DNA of 21,727 nt from Akkermansia sp. (GCA_017555465.1 JAFZGH010000018.1:1-21727); one strand, 5' to 3'. Positions 7,518 to 15,646 are shown, numbered from the stretch's first letter. Translations and numbers: made by a program. Notes: generated by a model from the sequence alone, not told the origin.

Positions 7518-8204
7518 ATGAACAGCCCCGCCAGACAAGCCTTCATCGACACCATACCCGTTCTGACAGGGTACCTGGCTCTGGGCTTCGGCTTCGGGAT
7601 TATGCTGCAGGCAGCCGGGTTCCCGGTGTGGCTGGCGCCGGTGATGAGCATCACCATGTACGCCGGAGCCATGCAGTATGTGGCAGTGGGGCTGCTGAGC
7701 AGCGGTGCCTCCCTGCTCACCGTGGGGCTGACCACCTTTCTGGTGAATGCCCGGCACTTGTTCTACGGCATTTCCCTGCTGGACAAATTCAAGAGCACCG
7801 GGAAGCGCACGCCCTACCTCATTTTTGCGCTGACTGATGAGACCTATTCCCTGCTGTGCCGGGACAATCCGGCAATACCGGCAGAAAAGAAAAAGACATA
7901 CTACTTCTGCATCTGCCTTTTCGACCACTGTTACTGGATAAGCGGCTGCACCTTGGGCGCAGTGACCGGCTCCCTGGTATCATTCAACAGCCAGGGCATA
8001 GACTTCGTCCTCACCGCGCTCTTCATCACCATCTTCATCGAGCAATGGCAGAGCAGCCGGAACCACTCCCCGGCCATCACAGGCGCAGCCGTCACCGGGG
8101 CAAGCCTGGCGTTATTCGGCAAGGAGAACTTCATGATACCCGCCATGCTCGTCATTCTGCTGACGCTCTGCCTGCACAAGGGAAAGGAGGATTCCCATGG
8201 TTAA
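7518..8204 (+). CDS. azlC: AzlC family branched-chain amino acid exporter, large subunit
   Basis: This polytopic inner-membrane protein (228 residues from this start) matches AzlC: GYLALGFGFGIML near the N-terminus, the conserved MYAGAMQYVAVGLL helix, VNARHLFYGISLL and ALTDETYSLL. AzlC with AzlD exports branched-chain amino acids and analogues. An ATG seven codons upstream (7497) is in frame, but it falls within the predicted promoter and the extra residues are not family-like, so 7518 is preferred. The gene overlaps azlD by 8 bases, which implies translational coupling. Confidence 0.93.
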   Translation: MNSPARQAFIDTIPVLTGYLALGFGFGIMLQAAGFPVWLAPVMSITMYAGAMQYVAVGLLSSGASLLTVGLTTFLVNARHLFYGISLLDKFKSTGKRTPYLIFALTDETYSLLCRDNPAIPAEKKKTYYFCICLFDHCYWISGCTLGAVTGSLVSFNSQGIDFVLTALFITIFIEQWQSSRNHSPAITGAAVTGASLALFGKENFMIPAMLVILLTLCLHKGKEDSHG

Positions 8205-8523
8205 TGCACACACATTCTACGCCATCGCAGTCATGGCAATCATTACCGCCCTGCTGCGCTTCCTGCCATTCCTCATCTTCAAAGGCAAAGCTTCCACGCC
8301 GCCGCTTGTAGAAAAGCTGGGGCGTCTGCTACCCAGCGCCGTCATCGCCATGCTGGTGGTCTATTGCATGAAAGATATAGACTTCACCGCCTCTGCCAGC
8401 TACCTGCCGGCCCTCCTGGCCAGCGTGCTGGTGGGCGTGCTCCATACATGGAAGCGCAACATCCTGCTGAGCGTCATCACTGGCACCGTGGCCTATATGC
8501 TCCTGGTGCAGTTTGTGTTCTGA
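8197..8523 (+). CDS. azlD: AzlD family branched-chain amino acid exporter, small subunit
   Basis: The 108-residue hydrophobic protein has the AzlD pattern: ITALLRFLPFLIF early, then LGRLLPSAVIAMLVVYCM and a final helix GTVAYMLLVQFVF. It is the small partner of AzlC in a two-component amino acid exporter. Its ATG overlaps the azlC stop region (ATGGTTAA), and a good ribosome site, GGAAAGGAGG, lies at about 8181-8190 inside azlC, so the two proteins are likely made at a matched ratio. Confidence 0.93.
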   Translation: MVNAHTFYAIAVMAIITALLRFLPFLIFKGKASTPPLVEKLGRLLPSAVIAMLVVYCMKDIDFTASASYLPALLASVLVGVLHTWKRNILLSVITGTVAYMLLVQFVF

Positions 8524-8524
8524 G

Positions 8525-8555
8525 AAAAAGCCGCTGTCCCATACGGAACAGCGGC
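8525..8555 (-). terminator. Rho-independent terminator for the convergent binding-protein gene
   Basis: GCCGCTGT (8530-8537) and ACAGCGGC (8548-8555) form an 8-bp stem, extended by two more pairs across one mismatch. On the minus strand the stem is followed by five T residues (8529-8525), so it terminates the gene ending at 8585. The hairpin starts 7 bases after the azlD stop and may also slow plus-strand transcription, but no T-run follows on that strand. Confidence 0.8.
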
Positions 8556-8584
8556 ATGAAAAATCATCTGTGCTTCTTCCTGGC

Positions 8585-9463
8585 TTATTGCTGCGGCACC
8601 ACGTACTCCGGCTTGTCGGATTTTGTAGTGGTACGCACCAGTGCCACAATGCGCGCATTGATGTAATTTTTGCTGAAAAGAATACTGGCTTCGCGCTCAG
8701 CCGTTCGGTTCAGGCCGGCTACCACAATATCAAGCTCACCTTTGGCCAGCATCTGCATCATCGTAGCATAATCGAGGTCGCGCAGCTCATACCTGACATT
8801 CAGGTGCAGCGCCAGGCGGCGCAGCAGCTCCATGTCAAAGCCAATCAGCTCACTACCTGTTTCACTGACCTTGCGGTAGCACATGGGTTCCAGCTGGCTG
8901 CAGATACCCACCACAAGCTTGCGTTTGGGGGCAGCTGGGGCCTCAATCTGCGGCATTTTCTGCGAAAGCTCCATATCCGCCTGCTCAGCGCCGTGCATCT
9001 TGATCCAGCGGTTATACATTTCCGTGTACAAGCCGGATTCATGGTAGTGGTCGATAAAGGCATTGATGGGCTCCAGCAGCTCACGTCTTGCAGGAGATAC
9101 GCCAATAGCAATCTCCACCGAACCAAGAGAACCGGGAAGTACCGCGAAATCAGACGAGATAGCCGCCATGTAATCCAGCGTATGGCTGTCGAACACATAG
9201 GCATCTATTTTCTTACGACGCAAAGCTTCATATGCCGTATGGTGGCTGATGAAATAGCCGTGGCGAGCCTTAGGGAGCTTTTCCTCGCACGTAGACATGG
9301 AAGCGGCACCCAGGGCCATGCACACGTTGAAATCCGGGGAGTTCAGATCTTCTATCTTGGAGGCCTTGGGTTCTATTTCCTGGGGCGAAACATCGCAGGA
9401 TGTACGAACGAGTCCAAGCAGCACACACACCAGAATACTCGCAATAGAAATCAGCTTTTTCAT
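8585..9463 (-). CDS. Type 3 solute-binding protein with lobes in permuted order
   Basis: The 292-residue secreted protein starts with a hydrophobic signal segment; RTSC at 20-23 is at best an atypical lipobox. Residues about 36-157 match the second (C-terminal) half of an SBP_bac_3 domain: KIEDLNS, then AYEALRRKKIDAYVFDS, SVEIAIGVSP, and a closing INAFIDHYHESGLYTEMYNRWI. After a Pro/Ala linker, residues 181-278 match the first half: RKLVVGICSQLEPMCY, LIGFDMELLRRLALHLNVRYELRDLDYATMMQMLAKGELDIVVAG with a final FSKNYINARIVALVR. The order is therefore lobe 2 then lobe 1, the reverse of normal family members. Such proteins bind amino acids or similar small ligands for ABC importers or as sensor inputs; no transporter gene is adjacent. 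Confidence 0.85.
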   Translation of the reverse strand: MKKLISIASILVCVLLGLVRTSCDVSPQEIEPKASKIEDLNSPDFNVCMALGAASMSTCEEKLPKARHGYFISHHTAYEALRRKKIDAYVFDSHTLDYMAAISSDFAVLPGSLGSVEIAIGVSPARRELLEPINAFIDHYHESGLYTEMYNRWIKMHGAEQADMELSQKMPQIEAPAAPKRKLVVGICSQLEPMCYRKVSETGSELIGFDMELLRRLALHLNVRYELRDLDYATMMQMLAKGELDIVVAGLNRTAEREASILFSKNYINARIVALVRTTTKSDKPEYVVPQQ

Positions 9464-9475
9464 GAGAGAAAGGTT

Positions 9476-9513
9476 ATTCAGACTCCCTGATTTTACACTC
9501 TTTCCGTCTGAAT
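9476..9513. promoter_or_regulatory. Inverted repeat upstream of the binding-protein gene
   Basis: ATTCAGAC (9476-9483) and GTCTGAAT (9506-9513) are perfect inverted arms with a 22-base spacer, 12 bases upstream of the minus-strand ATG at 9463. The spacer contains TAAAAT-like sequence on the minus strand that could be a -10 box. It could be a two-site operator; I found no convincing -35 box to fix the promoter. Confidence 0.4.
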
Positions 9514-9591
9514 ACCAGAAAAAAGTTCAATTAGCGTAACGAAAAAACATTGAAACATTTCCTCTCATGCGTCGCTGGCTGGCAAATGCTA

Positions 9592-9620
9592 TTGACAAAG
9601 AGTAGAACGAAACGTACAAT
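9592..9620 (+). promoter_or_regulatory. Predicted cca promoter
   Basis: TTGACA (9592-9597) and TACAAT (9615-9620) are 17 bases apart, matching consensus at 11 of 12 positions. The ATG of cca follows only 12 bases after the -10 box, so the 5' leader would be about 6 bases, with no room for an SD. Confidence 0.8.
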
Positions 9621-9632
9621 AACCGCGCCCTG

Positions 9633-10979
9633 ATGATATTGATACCCTCACATGCTCTCACTGTAGTAGAGCGACTGGAACGCTACGGCTACGAAGCCTA
9701 TGTGGTGGGCGGCTGCGTGCGTGATTCGCTGCTGGGGCGCAACCCGAAGGACTGGGATGTGTGCACCAATGCCCTGCCGGAGGAAGTGCTGCGCGTCTTC
9801 AAGCGTTTTCATGTGATTAAGACGGGGCTGCAGCACGGCACTGTCACCGTCATGGTAGACAAGCAACCCGTGGAGGTCACCACTTTCCGCATTGACGGCG
9901 CTTATACCGACAACCGCCATCCCGACAGTGTGAACTTCGTGAGTCGCGTGGAGGAAGACCTTGCCCGCCGCGATTTCACCATCAATGCCATGGCTTACAA
10001 CCCCACCCGCGGCCTGGTGGATGCCTTTGACGGGCAGGCGGATTTAAAGGCGGGCGTCATCCGCTGCGTGGGCGAGCCGGATGCCCGCTTCAACGAGGAT
10101 GGCCTGCGCATTCTGCGCGCGCTGCGCTTTGCGGCGCGCTACAACTTCGGCATCGAGACCGAAACGGCCTTTTCCATTCACCGCAACCGCCACCTGCTGG
10201 AGAATGTGAGTGTGGAACGTATCTTCACCGAGCTGAAAGGTATCCTCATCGGTGAAGGTGTACTGGGCATGATGCAGGCTTTCCCGGATGTCTTTGCTGT
10301 CATCATTCCTGAATTGGCGCCAACCATCGGATTTGAGCAGCACAACCCGCACCACTGCTATGACGTGTGGACCCACACAGCCCATGCGGTGCAGGCAGCC
10401 CCGGCAGATGAGGTGATCCGCCTGGCCCTGCTGCTGCACGATATTGCCAAACCCGCCACCTTCACCCGCGGAGAGGACGGCAAGGGGCACTTCTACGGTC
10501 ACGGCACGAAAGGGGCAGAGCTGGCCCGCAGCATCATGCGCCACCTCAAGAGCGATATCGCAACCCTGGACAAGGTGGTCACCCTCGTGCGCGAGCACGA
10601 TAATACTCTGCCTACCACCGCCCCCGGCATGCGCCGCTGCATCGGCCGCCTGGGGCTGGAGCCCCTGCAACACCTCCTGGCTATTAAACAGGCAGATATG
10701 GATGCCCAATCCACCCATGAACGCCCGAAAAAGCAGGCTGTGCTTCGTGAAGCCCGCCTCCTGCTGGAAGACGTGCTGGAGGGTACGCCTGCCTATTCCG
10801 TGGGCGATTTAGCCCTGGCCGGGCGTGATTTAATTGCCATGGGGCTGAAGCCCGGCCCTGCCATGGGCAGCATCCTCAAAACCCTGCTGGCCGAAGTGCA
10901 GGACGAAATGCTTTCCAACACCCGCGAGGCTTTGGAACCCCGCGCCATTGAACTCATCAAACAATCTCAATCATCATGA
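9633..10979 (+). CDS. cca: CCA tRNA nucleotidyltransferase with HD domain
   Basis: The 448-residue enzyme adds or repairs the 3' CCA end of tRNA. Class II nucleotidyltransferase motifs are all present: GGCVRD (26-31), DWDVCT with the two metal aspartates (40 and 42), RRDFTINAMAY (113-123), and DARFNEDGLRILRALRFA with the EDxxR template motif (156-160). A C-terminal HD phosphohydrolase domain follows (HHCYDVWTHTAHAV; LLHDIAKP with H270-D271; HFYGHGTKGAELA), as in many bacterial CCA-adding enzymes. The first ATG leads directly into the expected first helix, and a strong promoter lies just upstream. The last codons overlap the next gene by four bases (ATGA). Confidence 0.95.
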   Translation: MILIPSHALTVVERLERYGYEAYVVGGCVRDSLLGRNPKDWDVCTNALPEEVLRVFKRFHVIKTGLQHGTVTVMVDKQPVEVTTFRIDGAYTDNRHPDSVNFVSRVEEDLARRDFTINAMAYNPTRGLVDAFDGQADLKAGVIRCVGEPDARFNEDGLRILRALRFAARYNFGIETETAFSIHRNRHLLENVSVERIFTELKGILIGEGVLGMMQAFPDVFAVIIPELAPTIGFEQHNPHHCYDVWTHTAHAVQAAPADEVIRLALLLHDIAKPATFTRGEDGKGHFYGHGTKGAELARSIMRHLKSDIATLDKVVTLVREHDNTLPTTAPGMRRCIGRLGLEPLQHLLAIKQADMDAQSTHERPKKQAVLREARLLLEDVLEGTPAYSVGDLALAGRDLIAMGLKPGPAMGSILKTLLAEVQDEMLSNTREALEPRAIELIKQSQSS

Positions 10980-11209
10980 ATAACTGCCCGAACTGCCAGT
11001 ACAAGTCTCCGCGTTCCCGCGCGGTTGCATTCCTGCTCAGCCTCCTTATTTTCTGCGGCTTTGCCGGGGTGCACCGCATTTATGCCGGCAAGGTCATCAC
11101 CGGTATTATCCAGTTTGCCACACTCGGCCTCTGTGGCCTCTGGCAGCTGCTGGATATGATTCTGATTATCTGCTGCGCGTTTGAGGATAAAGAGGGTAAG
11201 GTGATTTAA
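10976..11209 (+). CDS. TM2 domain membrane protein
   Basis: This 77-residue protein has a short N-terminal C-x2-C pair (CPNC), then a TM2 domain: SRAVAFLLSLLIFCGFAGVHRIYAGK, a GxxGxHRxYxGK turn, and the second helix ending in LCGLWQLLDMILIICCA. TM2 proteins are small two-helix membrane proteins of unclear function. It overlaps the cca stop by 4 bases and is probably translated by coupling. It converges on lpxI. Confidence 0.9.
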   Translation: MNNCPNCQYKSPRSRAVAFLLSLLIFCGFAGVHRIYAGKVITGIIQFATLGLCGLWQLLDMILIICCAFEDKEGKVI

Positions 11210-11230
11210 TTCACCCACACGGGTGCAGGA

Positions 11231-12397
11231 TCAGGCCTGGGTAAGCTGAATCCCGGCCCGTCCGGCAGCGCGGGCTTCTTCAGGCGTAAGAGGGCGGGTG
11301 CTGGCCAGCACCATGGGGGCGGGCGGTGCGCCTGGACGCCCCAGCAGTACGCGGCAAAGCCAGTTGATAAGACGGGCAAAACGCAGGCGCTTCATGTAGG
11401 CCGCTGCCCGGCGGATACATTTGAGCGGGCCGTCTGCATCATCCACCGCGATGACCACGCCATCGCATACCACGGCGCAGCAGCCGATACCCAGTGCTTC
11501 AATTTCAGCTGCCATGGCCGCGGCGTGGGCGGCATCAGTAGCAATGTGGCCGGGGTCTTCACCTTCCTGTGCGGGCAGGGGCACTTCCATGGCGTGCAGG
11601 GTGATGCCGTGCGCGTTGCACAGGCGGATGACCTCCTCCCGCTGGAAGAGAATGGTGCGATGTGCCTCGAAAACAATGTGGTTCACGTTGGCCTTAATGG
11701 CGTTGAGAATGGTGCCGGTTCCGATACAGGGAACATCGAAGCGCATATCGTGCCCCGGTTTGGTCACTTTGCAGAGTGTGACGCCGTAGGACCGGTGTCC
11801 GCCCGCATGCAGGCATTCGTTCGTGCCTTTGTATGCCTCTACGCAGACCACGGTTCTGCCGTGCACAATGATACTCTGGCCGATGTCGAGACGGGCAATC
11901 TCGCGCGCCTGGGAGAGGCCGAAGCGGGCTTCTTCCAGCTGTTCGTCAGTGGGGGCAGGGCCGGCCAGATGCCCGGGAGCGGGCAGGTGTTCCTCCATGA
12001 AGGTGATGGAGGGCAGCACTTCCATGCCGTGCGATTGGATGAAGTCGCAGGCGGCGGTGAAGATGGTGTGGGCGTTGCGGCGGTCGAGCTGGCCCAGCAG
12101 GCGGCGGGCGGTGGCATCGGGCCACATGGTGTAGATGCAGGCGGGCTTAATCTGCCCGGTGAGCATGATGTGGGTGACTCCCTGTTCGCGGAAGAAGGCG
12201 GCCGGAGCTTCGATAGCCCCCACGCGGAACCCCTTGTACGCATCGCTCAGCGCAGGAATATCGTGCCCCACGGCGCCGCGCATGCCGGCCACCACCACGC
12301 GCACGCCAGCGCGGTGTGCTCCTTCGATGACCATGCGGGGGAATTCGCCAGCGCCGGCAATAATGCCCAGCACCATCTGCTGTGGGGAGGTACTCAT
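11231..12397 (-). CDS. lpxI: UDP-2,3-diacylglucosamine pyrophosphatase LpxI (DUF1009) with C-terminal extension
   Basis: Residues 8-272 match LpxI, which cleaves UDP-2,3-diacylglucosamine to lipid X in lipid A synthesis: LGIIAGAGEFPRMVIEGA at the N-terminus, LTGQIKPA, then the C-terminal domain with GQSIIVHGRTVVCVEAYKGT, KVTKPGHDMRFDVPCIG (the Asp at 221 sits in the conserved R-[FV]-D-[LV]-P site) and EAHRTILFQREEVIRLCNAHGI. The typical length is about 270-290 residues; here about 100 residues are added, including an Ala-rich stretch, a short domain-like segment (GIGCCAVVCDGVVIAVDDADG) and a basic, hydrophobic region (KRLRFARLINWLCRVLLGR) that may be amphipathic and membrane-touching. The gene starts 2 bases after the pdhC stop, the last member of that operon. 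Confidence 0.9.
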   Translation of the reverse strand: MSTSPQQMVLGIIAGAGEFPRMVIEGAHRAGVRVVVAGMRGAVGHDIPALSDAYKGFRVGAIEAPAAFFREQGVTHIMLTGQIKPACIYTMWPDATARRLLGQLDRRNAHTIFTAACDFIQSHGMEVLPSITFMEEHLPAPGHLAGPAPTDEQLEEARFGLSQAREIARLDIGQSIIVHGRTVVCVEAYKGTNECLHAGGHRSYGVTLCKVTKPGHDMRFDVPCIGTGTILNAIKANVNHIVFEAHRTILFQREEVIRLCNAHGITLHAMEVPLPAQEGEDPGHIATDAAHAAAMAAEIEALGIGCCAVVCDGVVIAVDDADGPLKCIRRAAAYMKRLRFARLINWLCRVLLGRPGAPPAPMVLASTRPLTPEEARAAGRAGIQLTQA

Positions 12398-12399
12398 CT

Positions 12400-13653
12400 T
12401 TACAGGAATTCCGGATGTTCGAGGTAGTAGGCGATGCGGAGCATCAGGCGGCCTACATCGCCGCCATCGACCACGCGGTGGTCAAACGAAGCCACAATCT
12501 GCGCCTGCTCCACCGGGATGAAACATTCCACCTCATCGCTCCACACCGGCACTTTCTGTACCGAGCCTACACCCAGAATCAGGCTCTCACTGGGCAGGGG
12601 CATAGGTGTGGCGTGGGTGAGGCCGAATCCGCCGAAATTGGAAACCGTGGCAATACCGCCGCCCTGGTAGGCGGGGTCGAGCTTGCGGTCTCGCGCCTGG
12701 GCTACTACCTTGTTGTATTCATCCACCAGGTCATCGAGCGTGCGTTCGTTTACATTGCGCAGCACCGGCACCATCACGCCATCTGCCACCTGCACGGCAA
12801 CGCCCAGGTCAATGCGGCGCGGGGTGAGGATGCGCCCGCCCACCATGTAGCCGGCGCATTCCGGGAACTCTGCCAGGGCGAGAGCCAGCGCACGCAGGAA
12901 GTAGAGGGTGATACCCGGCTTGCGGGGATGTTTCTTGCGGTGCAGGATGATGGGAGCCATGTAGATGGGACGCCCGCAGCTGGCAATGGGGCGGCGCCAG
13001 GTGCGCTGCATGCTGCTGGCCACACTGCGGCGCATAGGCGAGGCTGGGTGCGAAGGCCAGCCATCTACGTAGTTGATGAATTTTTCGAAGTCATCGATGG
13101 TGATGCGGCCATTGGGGCCGGTACCGATGACATAGGCCATGTCAGCCTCAGTGATGCCGATTTCATCCATGCGGGCGCGGATGCGCGGGGAAAGGAAGCG
13201 GGAGCCACGCTGGCCCATAGGCACAGGCAGACCGCGTCCGCCTTCACCCAGAGGCCTGCGTCTGCCGCCGCCGGGCATGCCCTCGCGGAATTCACCTTCG
13301 GTGCGGAAGTGGGCGCCATCCTGCGCAGAAGATTTTTCCGTAACGGGGGCGGCGGCCGGGGCTGGGGCGGTTGCATCCAGCGGGGTGGCGCCGGAGCGTT
13401 CGATTTCCTCTTCTGTGGCTTCGATGATGCCCATGATTGCCCCGACGGGTACGGTTTCACCGGCCCTGACATCCAGCGAGAGGATTGTGCCGCCGCACAC
13501 GGTGGTCACGCCCATAACGGCCTTGTTGGTTTCCACCTCAAAGACCTCCTGGTCGGCCTGTACGGTATCACCTGGCTTCACCAGCACTTGCATAATGGTG
13601 GCTTCGGCTATGGATTCGCCCAGCTGGGGCATCAGAATGGGAACGTTCGGCAT
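12400..13653 (-). CDS. pdhC: Dihydrolipoamide acetyltransferase (E2) of a 2-oxo acid dehydrogenase
   Basis: From the ATG at 13653 the 417-residue protein has one lipoyl domain (residues 3-80) with lipoyl-lysine K44 in ETNKAV (ETDKA in most relatives), an Ala/Pro linker, a peripheral subunit-binding domain (LSPRIRARMDEIGI…GTGPNGRITIDDFEKFI, about 154-192) and a catalytic domain with VSNFGGFG and DHRVVDGG (H392). It transfers acyl groups to CoA in the E1-E2-E3 complex. An in-frame start 28 codons upstream (13737) would add an Arg-rich segment overlapping pdhB and is rejected. It lies between pdhB and lpxI with short gaps. Confidence 0.93.
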   Translation of the reverse strand: MPNVPILMPQLGESIAEATIMQVLVKPGDTVQADQEVFEVETNKAVMGVTTVCGGTILSLDVRAGETVPVGAIMGIIEATEEEIERSGATPLDATAPAPAAAPVTEKSSAQDGAHFRTEGEFREGMPGGGRRRPLGEGGRGLPVPMGQRGSRFLSPRIRARMDEIGITEADMAYVIGTGPNGRITIDDFEKFINYVDGWPSHPASPMRRSVASSMQRTWRRPIASCGRPIYMAPIILHRKKHPRKPGITLYFLRALALALAEFPECAGYMVGGRILTPRRIDLGVAVQVADGVMVPVLRNVNERTLDDLVDEYNKVVAQARDRKLDPAYQGGGIATVSNFGGFGLTHATPMPLPSESLILGVGSVQKVPVWSDEVECFIPVEQAQIVASFDHRVVDGGDVGRLMLRIAYYLEHPEFL

Positions 13654-13670
13654 GGTCAGGTGAAAGGAAA

Positions 13671-14645
13671 TTAAAGGGTGATAAGATAGCGCGCGGCATC
13701 TGCGATGGCGGCGGCGCCGGGGCGGTGGGCTTTCCACAGCTCGGGGTGTGCGGGAATCGGTGTGTCGTGGGCACTCAGGCGCAGCGGCGGGGCATCCAGC
13801 AGGTGGAATCCCTGCGCGGTCACTTGTGCCACTACTTCGGCAGCCACGCCACCATACGGGAAATCTTCACTCACCACCAGCAGACGGGCAGTGCGGGCCA
13901 CGGAATCGAGGATAGTGTCAATATCCAGCGGTTTCACGCTGCGCAGGTCGACCACTTCCAGTTCATAACCGCTGGTGGCGGCCAGTTCCTCTGCGGCGCG
14001 CAGGGCTTCCGGCACCATGGCAGAGAAGGCCACCACGGTGGCATGCTGCCCCGGACGGGCAATGCGGGCCTGGCCGATGGGAAGCGGGTTCGGGTCAAGC
14101 CAGGTATCAGCCTTCAGCCAGCGGTAGAGGAACTTGTGTTCCAGGAAAATGACCGGGTCGGGAATCTGCGCCGCCTGCTTGAGCATGTAGTAGGCATCTG
14201 CCACGGTGGCGGGGGTAAAGACATGCAGCCCCGGGTAGTGCGCGAAGAGGGCCTCCAGACTCTGGCTGTGGTACGGGCCGCCGCCGGGAGTGCCGCCGCA
14301 GGGCATGCGGAAGGTGATGTTCACCGGGATGCCGGTGCGGTAGAAATGCGCCCCGGCATTGTTGCCGGCCTGGTTGAGCGCCAGCGTGCCGAAATCGGCA
14401 AACTGCATTTCCACAATCGGTTTCATGCCACCGAGCGCAGCGCCCATGCCCACGCCGGCAATGGCATCCTCTGCAATGGGGGCGTTGAGTACGCGGCCGG
14501 GGTACTTGGCATCCAGCCCCTTGGTGGCCTTGAACGCGCCGCCGAACGTGCCGGCAATGTCCTCGCCCAGCAGGAATACATCCGGGGCTTCGGCCAGCAG
14601 TTCATCCAGCGCCTGGTGAATGGCATCAATGTAAGTTACACTCAT
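13671..14645 (-). CDS. pdhB: Pyruvate/2-oxo acid dehydrogenase E1 component, beta subunit
   Basis: The 324-residue chain has the E1-beta pattern: TYIDAIHQALDELLAEAPDVFLLGEDI, GGAFKATKGL, NAPIAEDAIAGVGMGAALGGMKPIVEMQFADF, and near the C-terminus VDLRSVKPLDIDTI and SEDFPYGGVAAEV. It carries the TPP-pyrimidine side of the E1 active site and pairs with the alpha subunit encoded 11 bases upstream. The subunit may serve pyruvate, acetoin or branched-chain 2-oxo acids; sequence alone does not settle this. Confidence 0.94.
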   Translation of the reverse strand: MSVTYIDAIHQALDELLAEAPDVFLLGEDIAGTFGGAFKATKGLDAKYPGRVLNAPIAEDAIAGVGMGAALGGMKPIVEMQFADFGTLALNQAGNNAGAHFYRTGIPVNITFRMPCGGTPGGGPYHSQSLEALFAHYPGLHVFTPATVADAYYMLKQAAQIPDPVIFLEHKFLYRWLKADTWLDPNPLPIGQARIARPGQHATVVAFSAMVPEALRAAEELAATSGYELEVVDLRSVKPLDIDTILDSVARTARLLVVSEDFPYGGVAAEVVAQVTAQGFHLLDAPPLRLSAHDTPIPAHPELWKAHRPGAAAIADAARYLITL

Positions 14646-14656
14646 GGTCGGGGTGG

Positions 14657-15640
14657 TCAGTATCCGGGGTTCCAGGCGGTGGCGCGCCAGTCTTCGGTGG
14701 AGGGGTCGGGGGCGGATTCGCGCTGTGCCTGTGCCACCAGGCGTTGCACTTCATCGCGGCATTCATCATCCCATGTGGCGGCTTCCTCTTCTGTCAGCCA
14801 GCCGGCTTCCAGCATCTGGCGGCGGGCCACGGCCAGCGGGTCGCGGTCGGCATAGGCCTGTTTCAGCTCGGCGGGGATGTAGGCGGCATCATCGTGCTCG
14901 CCGTGGCCGCACATGCGCAGCGTGTTGGCCACCACCCACTGCGGGCCTTTCCCGGCGCGGGCTGCGGCAATGGCGCGCTGCATGGTCTGCAAGGTTTCCA
15001 TGAAATCGGTGCCATCGCATTCGTGGCAGGCGAGTCCGTAGCCCCACCCGCGGTCCATGAGGCTGGCGGCGAATTCCTGGCTGTTGGGGGTGGAGTAGGC
15101 AAACTGGTTGTTGGTTACCACGATGACTACGGGCAGCTTTTCCACGGCAATGAGGTTCACGGCTTCATGCGTGGCGCCCACGGAGGTGGTGCCATCGCCG
15201 ATGCAGGCCACGCCGACCCGCCCGGTTTCGCCCTTGAAGCGTTTGGCCAGCATCATGCCTGCCACCACGGAGACCATGGCGCCCAGGTGCGAAATGGGTA
15301 CCGGGTTGCCGTGTTCCGGGTAACCCCAGTGCACGTTGCTGTCTCGCCCACGCATGCGCCCGCTTGCGCTGCCCAGATAGGATTGAGCGCTGTCCAGCAC
15401 GCTGTCTCCCCAGGCGCAGCGGCCTGCCTGCTCACGGATGAAAGGGTTGTACACATCTTCCCCGCGCTTCAGAAACACGGCTTCGCACGCGCCGATGGCT
15501 TCGTGTCCGCGCCCCAGGAATACGCCGCCGAAGATTTTGCCGGCTTTGTAGAGGGCGGATATCTTGGTGTCAAACGCCCGCGCCATGACCATGGCGTGGT
15601 AGGCGCGGCGGGCCGCTTCCTGCAGGTCGATTCCGTTCAC
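14657..15640 (-). CDS. pdhA: Pyruvate/2-oxo acid dehydrogenase E1 component, alpha subunit
   Basis: The 327-residue chain has the TPP-diphosphate motif starting at GDG (148-150) and ending in NN (177-178), and the family segments GGVFLGRGHEAIGACEAVFLKRGEDVYNPFIREQA and GHLGA-like SHLGAMVSVVAGMMLA. It decarboxylates the 2-oxo acid with TPP in a heterotetramer with PdhB. The start codon is GTG at 15640; a promoter ends 6 bases before it, so the mRNA may begin at the start codon. It is the first gene of pdhA-pdhB-pdhC-lpxI. No E3 (lipoamide dehydrogenase) gene is present in the window. Confidence 0.93.
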   Translation of the reverse strand: MNGIDLQEAARRAYHAMVMARAFDTKISALYKAGKIFGGVFLGRGHEAIGACEAVFLKRGEDVYNPFIREQAGRCAWGDSVLDSAQSYLGSASGRMRGRDSNVHWGYPEHGNPVPISHLGAMVSVVAGMMLAKRFKGETGRVGVACIGDGTTSVGATHEAVNLIAVEKLPVVIVVTNNQFAYSTPNSQEFAASLMDRGWGYGLACHECDGTDFMETLQTMQRAIAAARAGKGPQWVVANTLRMCGHGEHDDAAYIPAELKQAYADRDPLAVARRQMLEAGWLTEEEAATWDDECRDEVQRLVAQAQRESAPDPSTEDWRATAWNPGY

Positions 15641-15646
15641 TCGTCC

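Noticed and set aside
11212..11225. CACCC-ACAC-GGGTG hairpin between TM2 and lpxI as a terminator
   Set aside because: Only 5 bp of stem and no T-run on either strand.
12382..13674. A 430-codon plus-strand frame opposite pdhC
   Set aside because: Shadow of the E2 gene, whose lipoyl, binding and catalytic motifs are clear on the minus strand.
13654..13737. N-terminal extension of pdhC from an upstream ATG
   Set aside because: It adds a Pro/Arg-rich segment overlapping pdhB; the lipoyl domain begins right at the ATG at 13653.
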